NCBI RefSeq assembly: GCF_023343835.1
Contig: NC_064447.1
Coordinates: 13,145,501 to 13,209,500, forward strand
Direction of reading: 5' to 3'
DNA from: Lagopus muta
Taxonomy: Eukaryota > Chordata > Aves > Galliformes > Phasianidae
DNA: 64,000 nucleotides
Under the pieces are notes generated by a model. It saw nothing but the letters and a program-made list of their open reading frames with translations. It was not told where the DNA came from and searched no databases. This document shows positions 11,601 to 23,600 of the stretch, piece after piece. The position numbers and the translations under genes are program-made. Numbering within the stretch: the stretch's first letter is position 1; each line of letters starts with the position of its first letter.

Positions 11601-14600
11601 CAACACGGGAAGAAGTGATTTGGTCAGAGGAAGGTGCTGCCCATCTCCTTGGCAACGATTCATATCTGCATGGTTTTTAAGAGGAAGACACTTGGACCAC
11701 CGACTTGCTTTATTCTGTGAGCTGCTTGCTGTGGAATGCTGCTTGCTATGAACTACCTTCCCCTAGAAACTTCTCCAGTTCACTTTCCTGTGATACACAT
11801 CCACTCAAGTCCCATCACTCAGAACCTGCACAGGAACAGACACAACACCCGGGCCTTTCTGGTGACCAGAAGGTTCTTCACACGTGAAACACACAGACTG
11901 AACCGTTCACCATTCTCAATAGCATTTAGTAGTATCTGGAAATGCAGTGACTAATTAAAAATAAAATAAATCTCCAACGTCTAGACTTAGGCAATACGGG
12001 GTGAATGTTAAGCTGCAGTTTGCTAAATTTCCATGTCAACAAGTAGGTCTTTATTTTCTTAACATTTATTTGAGATATATTAATTCATGTGAGTTTTGGG
12101 GCATTCTTAGGACACTTATTATATCATACTGATAACACCAAATCCAACAGATGGGAAATAAACAAAATAATCTACACTGCTAGTTTCAGAGTAAGCACAC
12201 ATTCCTGAAAAGCAGCAAAAACTGAGACACTGGAAATGAGTAAGCCTGATTACACTGATTAAAAAGCAGCATTCTGTGTGGGAATGATAAGAGAGAAAAA
12301 GAAAAACAAACAAACAAGCAGATTAGCCCTAGGAGCTGCTGTGTTAGACAGAAAACCCAGACAACAGCAAATAACCAGCATGGGGGGCAAGTCAAAACGT
12401 CTGCCCAGACATTTTATGATTTATTTGCCACTAAGGAGAAGCCAGACGACTGTCTAGGAGTTCCTCAGTCATGGGAAGGGGAATGCAAGCATGCAGGGAA
12501 GTTCGCTTCTCAGAGCTTGCAGTGAAAAAACTTCTTGTTCATTCCACAAATAAGAAAAGGACTTCAGCCTTGAACCGTGAGAGCGCGTGCTTGATTTATC
12601 AAGTCGCCTGCAATGCACTGTGAGGAATAAAGGAAGGCTGCCTTCCAACACCACACTGGGGTTAGAGAGCTTTCTTCCCAGATTTCAGATGGCGGAGGCT
12701 CCCTGCAGCCGATGGGTGCTTTTGGAATTGGAGCTGCCTGCACATTTTCATTTTTGCTTTTCATCATTCTTGCAGAGGTTCTGAATACCACATTATTCAT
12801 TGTAAAGTGCCACGTGTCTGCAGGCTACCGAGATTATTACTTTGTCACTCCATTTTTAAGAACTGGATGGGCTATCACAGCACTAAATAAGTCATACCTG
12901 AATGAGTCGCAATGACATCTAACTGTAATATTTCTGGAGAATAACAGGTCCAGCTGTCGTGTGACACTGAGACCCATTCCAGAAGCTGAAGGATATGCTG
13001 TCTGTAGAGGTAAAGAAAACCATCCAACTGCTGCACTTCAGCTAATGAACACATTGCTTCTTCCGCCTGTTAAGAAAAGAGAGGCGAGATACTTCATCTT
13101 AACTGGGGTGATGTTTGAAAAACAGGTCAACCTTTGAAACTCTGTTTATACCACAAGAAAGGGAAGGGATTCCCACAGTTGCAATTTGGATGATCAAGCC
13201 CAATGCACACAGTGTTGGCCTATAATAAATCCTGTAATTCTGACTTTAAAACAAATATTTGTCCTGATCTCAGAGCAAAACTGTAAGGAACACAGCAGTG
13301 CAGGACCAAAATTGAAGCATCTCTGATCCATTTGAAAAGCTATCCAAAACCTAACCAAGCCATGAAACCAGTCATATTCATTTCAGCAATGCAGTGATTT
13401 TCTCTCAGCTTAACAATGCTTTAAACATCTACGTAAAGGCAATTTCCCACACAGACATCCAGGCCTACGGCAGCTACCAAAACTACTGCCACTACTGCTC
13501 AGACAGGGCAAGGAATTCCCTCCTCTCCTCCTGCTTTTGTGTTTTGCTTTTTCTCCTTTCAAACTTTAAAGAGGCAAAAAGCCATGTAGAAGTTGTTGCA
13601 GGCACAGATGAGGAGCGTGCTGAAAGCACTGCCTACAGCACCACTGATTTCAGCAGACAGTGAGCCAAGAATAGGAGCCAGGCATGGTTGGGAACCCCAG
13701 TAAGGAGCAGCACATCCTCAGCATGGCCATCAGTTCCAGCAGGGAATGCTGCAGCACAGTGCTGTGAGTGACACTGTTTGACTTTATGAGGTGCAGCAGG
13801 ACCACAACATCACAGCCATCTCTCTACTGGTTTTGAACTGAACTCCACCACACGCGTCAGCTAAAGCACGCCAAGGACCATTGGAGTGTTGCTGGCTAAT
13901 AACTTGCCAGACAAAGGTGTTATTATGAAAGATCCAGATGTGGAGAAAATAAATGAGATTTTTAAAATAAGCCAATCAATCCGGATTTGCTAGGAACAAA
14001 GGTTATTCATAAAGCAGCTTTGCCTGCCTCAACACAGTGAATTTTTCTTTCTGGGAGCGTTCTATGAGCCAGTCAAAACAAAACAGAATAACCTGGATGT
14101 AAAATACTCATTTATCTGTGAATAAATTGGAAGATGTTATATGACAGAATGTGTCAAGAGAGAAACCATTCTCCATTCCCCCCCATCCACAACACCTTTT
14201 GTTCCTTATTAAACAAAGGAGGCACAAAACAATGCTTCTTTCAGAGGTGATTTAAAATAAACTATTAACTGGTTTCACATGTGCAACTGAAAAAATTGGA
14301 GAGAAATCAAATATGCCAGCAGATTGTTGTGCATCTTCTCATTCAGAAGTGTCTGGTAGTCAATAAAAAGAATAGCAAGGGTGATTTTCTTTCATATATT
14401 TGAAAACAAGCAAGTTTAACAATGCGTTACTTTCATGCTAGTAATCAACACACACCCAGACAAGAACTGAGACAGCATAGGATACTGATAACAAAAAGAA
14501 GCCTTACCTTTAGGTCACCAGTTACAGCACTGACAAGCTCAAAACATGCCTGACTGACTGTAACATCTGACTTAGCTTCAGCCTATTGGGGGCTGTAAAC

Positions 14601-17600
14601 CATCCCCCTCATCACAGTTCCTCAGTGCTCAGTTGGTGGTCCTGATCTCTTCCCTTAGCCCCGGGCAACTAGAAACACTGGGGGCTGCAAAGCCGAAGGG
14701 CCAAGAATCACAAGTGGGAAGAGCACAGATGTGCATCAGTCACATCAGCTGCAGCCTCCGCTATCGCTCTGCTCTGCTGTCTCCTTATCTGAACTGAAAT
14801 TCTATAATGCAAATCTTGTCATTGCTTTTTACTCTCAAAATCTTTTGACCCTGAACGCAAGAACAGCAACAGGGGAGAAAAGCAAAAAGCAGCAAGCTGG
14901 ATTCTCTTTGGTGACAAACTTATATGTTGCAATTATGTGAGCTTGTCGCCAGATACTCTATTTGTGTAACTGAACTAAAGGCTAACGAGAAAAAAGATTC
15001 TCATCCAAAGTCCTGTCAGCTTTAAAAATCAACTGTGACTGCAGGAACATCCTAAACCTTTAATAATCTTGAGAGATAAAATTTTGTTGATGAAAATCAG
15101 GATTTACCTCCATGAAACAGCTTCCTTTGCAGGAGGATGAATTCACATTGCTAACTTTACAGACCACTTAAGGGCTAAACAGACAAGATACTGGAAAAGA
15201 TATCAGATCAATCTGAGGTTTACGTGGACAGATATTCTGTTAAAAAAACAAATAGAAAAACCACAAGGCCAATAAATGAAATAAAATAAATCCTGTTCTC
15301 TCACTGGCTCTCCACAAGACAGATCTTCATGCTGTACCTCTTTGTCCTACAAAGTATTTTTAATACTTGTTCTGTTTTACCTCTTTCAGAGCAGTTTTCT
15401 AAGTGTGTGCCTCATTAGAGGCAGCCTTTCAGCTGGGGGCCATAAATACTGATGGTGCACAGGCCTCTGGAATAGCATGCCTGGGAGCAAGAGCAAAGGC
15501 AGTAGAATAGCCATCACATTTAAGAAGCACATTTGAAGACAGACAACTTGGATGGGTCGTGATTATACTACATGAGGAAGGCTTGCTGATTTATTTAGCT
15601 TGGGGAAGTAAGAGGAAGAGAAGAATAAGGGGGTGAGAAAATGTGTAGCCCAAAAGCTCATCTATTATCAGGGCATCTACAGATGCCCTTTGCTTTAAAG
15701 CATTCCTGCAATAACATTTAAGCTTTTAGTTCTGGTCAGGGGCAAAAAGTTCAACTACTGTAAAATCAGTCAGATGTGTGTTTAGAGAGAGAGAAAAAAA
15801 AAAAGTATTGATTTCATTATTATTGATAACAATATAATTAATAAAAATAATAGTAATGCTAGTCCCACTTTCACTCCTGCATAATCTCAAACACTAAAAA
15901 GAATTTACCCCATGTAAAGGTTCTCTTGGTTGTCATTAAGAGTCAGTAAGAGATGCACAACAGAGCCAGAGTTAAGCTCAGGCAATAGCAAATAATTTCA
16001 ATCTGTACCAATCTCAGTGAAGGATTTCTGTGGTTTAAATTCTAACAGCCACACAAAAAACTATGGCTCTGTTTAGACAAAGCACTTTATCAACATCAGA
16101 ATAAGGAAATACAGCATGCTAAAACAGTCTGTATCTTACCTTCTCTTTAAGGTGCTGAGAACTTGGTACTGCCATCACTGTCACCAAAACTTTCATGAGC
16201 TGCAAGCAAATTTCTTGGCAGTCTTCCTGGCATACCTCGATCAATGCTTGTACACAGCAAAGCAATTGCTCCATGTAAAGGACCTTTATTAAATAAAAGC
16301 ATATATTTATTGTGTTCATTAGAAAATATTCTCCTTAAGAGCGAGATAAGAGAAGTGATAATAACAAAAACTGAGTGCTGTGGAGTCTTCTAAATTAGCC
16401 ACATCAATCACTCGATGCTGGTTCTCTTGGTGACCTACGTTCTACTTCCTACAGAACGCAGCATAATCTTCCTGCCTTGTCCTGGCAACAAACTCAGTGA
16501 TCCTGCTCCTAACCTCACAACCGCTCCATTGCAAATAAAAACATCAAAGCATTTTGCTGTGCTTACAGGTAGCACTTTCTCATTCTGAAGAGCAATCTGT
16601 TAATTAATAACATCTATTATAACTTTTTCAAATATTATTCCATGTCTGACTATTTCAACTGAACAGTAATGGTTAAATGCATAAAACAAGAAAACCTGAG
16701 TGTCTGCTTTTATCTTTGCCACTTTATCTCGTTTGCTGCAATATAATGCCTGTTATCTTGATCCAACTGATGTCAGTGGAAGTCAATATTCTTGTCAGTT
16801 AGCCTGCAGTAACTTCTATGATAAAGTGCACTTGATATTCCATGAAGCTGTCAGACTACACTCAACTAACAGAAGGGGCCATTGTTATAAATTTATTACC
16901 AAAAATAAATCAAGTCTAGAAATAGTTTAGCTATCCATGCTATTAATCTCATGGACACAGTCAATCCTTAGCTAAACAATGTCTGTGCAGCATTTGCTCT
17001 CTATTTTAGAGATAGATTGTTTCCAAAACCATAGGTTAGAACAATTTCACAATTCCACCAACTGCTGCGACTCAGATGAATGCGCCTTCTGTACGCCGCT
17101 GCGTGGAAATGCTGAGCGTCAGACCTGCAAGCAGTTCTGCAGATACACCTCAGGGAATTGCTATTTGAGCAATCAGGTTGTAGTGCTTCCAGTTATGTGA
17201 GTTCCTAATCATCCCAGGCTTCACGGAGATTAAGGTTAATTCTCTGCATCACTGGTGTATATTCCATTAGGGAAGAAACCTAGAATAACTCCACATGTGT
17301 ATCTTACATTGGCTCAGAAAGATAATTATGCCAGATTCAGTCTACACACATGAATAACTTTTGTAAAGGGACTTTTGAATCTCATGAAGACACAATTTTC
17401 TGAAGGCAGCAGTGCAGCCTTTTTTGGTCATCTTAAGAACAAAGGCCAAAAAACTTGTGTTGCAGTGAAAGGCCAGGACTGCATTTGTGGGGGAGGTGGT
17501 GAGGATTCCTTGCAGATCTATTTCCACATCTGGGCAAGTGTGGAGGAGAAAAAAAAGAAGAGTAAGATAAAAAAATAATAATTATAATCCTAGAATCATT

Positions 17601-20600
17601 CTCCTTTGCACACTGAAGAGAAGCTCTCCTGTCCTTATATAGCAACTGATGAATATTCTTCAGATGGCAGAATGGCTCAGCCATTACCAAAGGTCCATTT
17701 GAGAAGAGATTTCTAATTTACAAAGGCCTCCTTGCTAGAATCTTAATGAAACTTACTGAGAAGCAACCAAGCTGAACAGAATACAGAACATGCTCTTAAA
17801 TGTACAGGTAAGCAGCATACTGCTGTCTTCTTTTTAAAACAGAAAACAGTACACAAATTAATACAAAACAAAAATAAGAAATGACACGAAAAGGGAATCT
17901 TTCCTGGGAAGCCAACATACCAGTCTCTGTGGCCTGTGAAAGCTGTCCATTGCTGATGATTAAAACACATTATCTTGTGTGGACTGAGAACACAAAGAAT
18001 TTCAAAGCATGGGTTGAATTCTGGCTCTGGACTGGCCAATGGAGAATGCTGTTTGTACAGCGCATTCTGAACAACCTCTTCTTTCCTCCTCACACCTCTC
18101 CATTTTTCCCCCACAATATGAAGCATCCTACATCAGCTCTGGAACTTGAATCCACATCTGCTAAGGGGACGAACTGCCAGCAGTTTTTTGGGAATAGTTT
18201 GATCAGGAGACCACAACTAGGAGAATATAAGGAGTCTTGGGAAAGACATGTAAACTCCTGTCTTAGTCTCAGACACGTTAAGATACATCCTGAGACAGAG
18301 TGGGTTGGGAGCGCACAGGAAAGGTAAGGGAGGACTTAAGGAGAACAAATGAAGAAGCGAGTTCAAGAAGCACGGTGTCACGTTTCCCTAAATCCTTACC
18401 TCCTCAGATTGCTGACAAACTCCAGCCTGTGACAGCGTGCCGCCAAGATCGCTCAAATGAGGCTGCAAGATTTTTTTGGGGCTACCTCGAATCACTGCAG
18501 CAAGAACCATTAAACAAGACGGCCTAGGTGTTATCTCAAGGGCTGATGTGATTAATCTCAAAGACACTTTAGGACTGACAAACGTTCCAATCAATTCTGC
18601 TGCCTTCACACACTGGAAAAGAAAAGAACATTAGCTGTAGAGGATTCTTCTGGAAACACAAAGACCATTCAGTACATCATTGGGATTTTTCTTTTTATGA
18701 TTCCAGCTGTTACTCTAAAAGCTGCAGCAGTTGCCTTGTAGGCCTTTTCCACACACTCAGGAATTGTTATACGCGTGAAGAAATTTTCTTGACACGTGTT
18801 CAGTAAACACATACTAAGGTATGCAAGCACCCTGCTTGGCCTCAAACCTCCATGTGAAAGTAACGTACAGAAATGAAGTGTACAGCTTGCAGTGTAATTA
18901 AGTCTCAAGCTCAAAATAACCAGATGTTGCAGATTTGCTGGTTTCAAGTCTTTCTCCAAATGCTGTCCTCAGGCACGTGCTCTCCATGCACCCACTCATT
19001 CAAAGCATCAACAATAAATCCATCAATGGGATTTTTTGCTATTGTACTGTATTTTGGCAGTGATGTGACTGATTTGGCTTACTGTGGAAGCACTGCCATG
19101 GAGCTGCTCACTGCTTGCTATCTCTCCTTTAGCAGAAAGGGCTGAAATCCATTCCCCATTACACTTGTGCACTTTGATCCCATCTCTGCCTGCAAAGCAC
19201 GCTGTTCTTACGTGACGTACCAGCACATCAAGCCTTACTGATGCCTGACCCCAATCAGGTGCATTACACAGACACACTTTACACCGTGCAACAGGAACAT
19301 TTCCTCCTAATTTCTTCATTCAGCAGTTGGCTCATTTCCCCAAACACAAAAGCTTACTTCCCTTTATATATGTCACTCCCACTCTAGTGATTTAGCCACG
19401 TATGTTCAATTGAACCTGATTAAAATTTGAATCAATTCAGGAAAAATGAAGGGAGAGAAACAACAACTGGTATTGAGACAGAGTATAAAGCTAACAAAAA
19501 GAAACTGCAAAGCAAAAACAGACTCGAAGAAGAATCATTTCAGACATGGATTTCTCAGTCTGCATATGGCTAAACTCACAGTGGGAATGAAAAGAAAACC
19601 TTGACTTGGGAAATCCATTCTATTTAACATCAGTTGGACTACTTGCATCCAGTGAGTGGAAAATATTCTTCCAATTCCCCAAGGCAATTCCATTTGCAGC
19701 TCTGAATTAACTTACGTGATGCTTTTGTTATACGTATGCTGTCTTGCTTGTGTAGAAAAATGAACAGATCTTCTCTAAAAATTGTAAAGACAGTTTGTAT
19801 TGGCTGTCTGGCCTCTGAGAAATCCATCTAGTCCTTTCAGTGACATAAATTTTATTGTCTTATTATTGAACCAAGCCTTGAGAGCAACAACTGATAGACT
19901 ATTAGATAAAAATGTTACTAATTATTCCTTGCAAAAAGGTTAGGAGTTTTAAGTACAATGACTGCAGGTACGGCGTGGAACAAGGTGGGTTATGCAGCAG
20001 GGGGAGATGATCAATTGAACCTGAACGGGCATGACCTGCACACGTTTCTAAATGGAAACTGTTGCCACAAGGCTTTTACACTTTAATCTGCTTATGATTT
20101 TTATGGAGATCATTTCTGAAGCTTCGTGGAGCTGGCTTATAAACCAAACAGTATTTAAATAATTTTATTATCGGTCTTCAGACCAACCATACAAGAACGC
20201 ATTGATTTTAACATAGTAATTAAATACAATTTATCCATATTTTTAACACCCATTAAAAGCTGATCCTGATGTCACGGGGAAGCTGCAGTGACCCACGGTA
20301 CTGCCATCCCTCACACAGTGCACCAGGCACACACACACACGAGTGTCTTCATGAAGCATGTAGCAGATACTTACATTCCTAACCACCTCGCTTTCTTCAT
20401 CCAAGCACGCTTGATACAAAGTTCTGAGAAGCAGCTCCATGTGCTGTGTTATGTGGTCCTCTGCATGCAGCAGTAACACATACAGAAGCTGGGATGCTTT
20501 CACTCTCGTGCTTTCAACCCAGTCTGTTAGATCACGGCAGAGAGCTGGAAGGACTTTGGAGAGGTTCCTTGACACGAGTTCCCGACACCCCAGTCCTGGT

Positions 20601-23600
20601 CGGGTCACTGGAGAGGGAAAACAAACCCACACATTATTCACAAGACAATGACAGCCATGTGGAAGGAAAAGCCTCGGAAGAGTTTAGAGACTCCAAGATG
20701 AGCTCTGGGGATCTGCTTCACTGTGGAAGAAGATATTCCAAATGCTGCTGAGGATTTTACATGTGCAAGTAGAATTTCTTTAATAGATACTGCAAAATTC
20801 TTAATTCCACACCACTCTGTAAATGTACATATATTTCTTACTACAAAGTGGCTTAAAGTTTATGCTTTAAAGTGTTTAAAGAAGGAAGAAAACGTACAAG
20901 AGTATGGCACAGTGCCCTCTTTGGAAAATGCTGCCTAACAACTTCCGTGATTTCCTTTTGTTTTGACAGCATAAATGCCATTTAAAGAATTAATTGAGGC
21001 CATCAAATAGAAGGACTCTTCTGTGCAATCTCTGTGGAATCACTAAGTTTGGAAGGGGGAAAAAAAAGGCAATTGCTCTCAGGTCGTACACTTTTTTCCC
21101 CCCCTTTTAAATGCAAGTTCTCCAGAGAGAACAGTGCTGAGCCAATCCTCCTCAGCACCACCCACCTGGAAAATCCCTACTTTCTGTGCAATACTCACCT
21201 CCTTTGGGATAATGAGATGGTGGAACACTAAAATCCATCTTATCCTTCAGATCTTCTTCGTTCTCCTTCTCCCACTGCAAGCCTATCTTTTCCCAATAAG
21301 TCCAAGCTAGTGTCCTAGGCTCAAAATAAAATAAAAATCATGACCCCCACAGGAAAACATCTTAAAATGAGACTTTTGGAAATTATGACTTCTTGAATTC
21401 ATTTGGAAGAATTGGAAGCAGTGGGAAGAGCTGATGCTGATGAACACTTCTTCTAGAGGGTAATCCCAGCTCTGCCTCTCTTACCATTTCCCTCCTCAAA
21501 CGAACATGTCACCAGAGGTTACACTGTCAGGAGTAGGTTTACAAATGTTTACTTTTCTTCCAAATAATTTATCTGTAAACATAGAAATACTTCCACACAG
21601 AGGAAAGGGAGGGAGAAAAAAAGAAAAGAAAAATCCAAAGTATTCTGCTTACGTATTTTCAGGAATGTCATCAGCAATGCTGCTGAGTAACAGAGGGATC
21701 AACTTGTGAAAATAGGAGTATCTGTCCCGGAGGTGCAACAGCCATTCCCCAACCACAGTTGTTACAGCCTGACGAACCTGCGTGGATTAAAAATGAGGGA
21801 ACAAAAAAATAATTCACTTTTAAAAAGTCAGGTAAATGCTTCAAAAGATAGAAAGTATAAAAAATTGCTTTTGGTAGCTAAGATTTGGTATCTAGTGCAG
21901 GAACAGTCTGTGATAATGAGAAGAGCAGAGGATCTCCTCACTTGCAGCATCTCAGCACGACCCCGTGCTCCCCCTTGTGTTCTCTCTCTGACTCGGCCTT
22001 AGAAGAAGTACTGCACAAACACACTTGTGCTTTGTATCTCTCTGAGAACATGAGAAATGTACATTTCTTTCGAATTTGCACTTTTCCAGCCATTCTCTAG
22101 GAGACAATTTTATCCATTTACTGTAATGGAAACCAAAGTTAAGTATTTGAATGCACCCACTCAAAAAATGAATTATTTATGATTACATAGCACATTTACA
22201 AAGGACTACTGCAATTGCTTTTTATGAAGGAACCCAAACTGTCTTTGTTAAACATCTAAAAAACCACAGAACAAAATCCTGGAGAGATCTGCCAGAAGAA
22301 TTTAGACAGAACTGGAGGCCTCCTTTAACATTAAGGTGCCTACACACTACAACAGCATGCAGAACCAGACAGCAGTGGAACAGGCCATCCACCTGCTTTT
22401 GGATAGTCCACAGCTGACTGGGCCCATATGTGACAAGCTTACATACCTTAAATGGATGCATGAATGCTGAAAATCAATGGGAAAAACAAATAGAAAGCTA
22501 GATTTAAAATAACACCCCCTGATCCCTCACAAAAAAAGAAGAAAATTGACACCTTGGGAATCTCATCAAATAACCGTTGGGCCAGATGAGACAGAACATC
22601 ATCCACAGACTTCCCATTTCCAAACTGTATCACTGCTCCAGTAGCCTGAATTACATCCACACGAACTCTGTAGTGCTGGTGTGAAATTGTTTGCATTAAG
22701 GGCTTTATCAGAGATTCCGACTGCATGTGGAAGTGCTCTGTTAGGAGAGAGACAGAAACTTCAAGTGCTCCATTCTCTACAGGGGCCACACATTTTGAGC
22801 AGGGTGATTTCTGCAGCACTGTGAGCAGCAAGCTGATGTTTACATTATATTGGAGCTGAATGTCAGCCCACAAGCACTGCTCCCCCACTGAAACATCGTC
22901 ACCCACACGCCATAACTGATCATGGAATCATAGAATTGTTTAAGAGTTGGAAGGCACTCTTCAAGGTCATCAAGTCCAACTTCCCTGCACCGAGCAGGGA
23001 AACCACAGCTCCATCAGTACTCAGATTCTGTCCCCTGAGCTTGGGAGTCTGCAGGGACACAGCACTGCCACCACTCTGGGCACCCTGTACCAACACCTCA
23101 CTACCCTTAGCATAAAAAACTTTTTCTTTATAACCAATCTAAATGCGCCCTGTTTTAGTTTGAAACCATTTCCCCTTGTCCTATCACACAGACCCTGCTA
23201 AAGAGTCTGTTCCCTTCTTTCTTACAGCCCATTCAGATACTGAAGGCTGCTCTCAGGTTTCCCCGGAGCTCTCCCTTTTCCACGCTGCACAGCCCCAGCT
23301 TTCTCAGCCTGTCCTTATAGGAGATGTGTTCCATCCCACAGGTCATTTTTATGGCCTTCCTCTGGTTCACATCTGTGTTGCACCGAGCACTCCCCATGTG
23401 GATGCAGTACTCCAGGTGAGGGCTCACAGCACAGAGCAGAGGGGCAGGGTCACCTTCTCACCCCGCTGGCCGCACCTTCGATGCAGCCCAGTGTAAGGCT
23501 GGTTCTCCGGGCTGGGAGGCACAGTGCTGGTTCACGCCCAACCCGCATCCACCAGTGGATATCTCTGGTACACTTCTTCACCGGATCCCCCTCGAGGCTG

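Noticed and set aside
21140-21175. CTCAGCACCACC near DNAAF5 exon 4 as a possible REST/RE1 site controlling the neuronal gene PRKAR1B
   Set aside because: Only the left half-site matches; the right half (GGACAG) is absent at the usual spacing.
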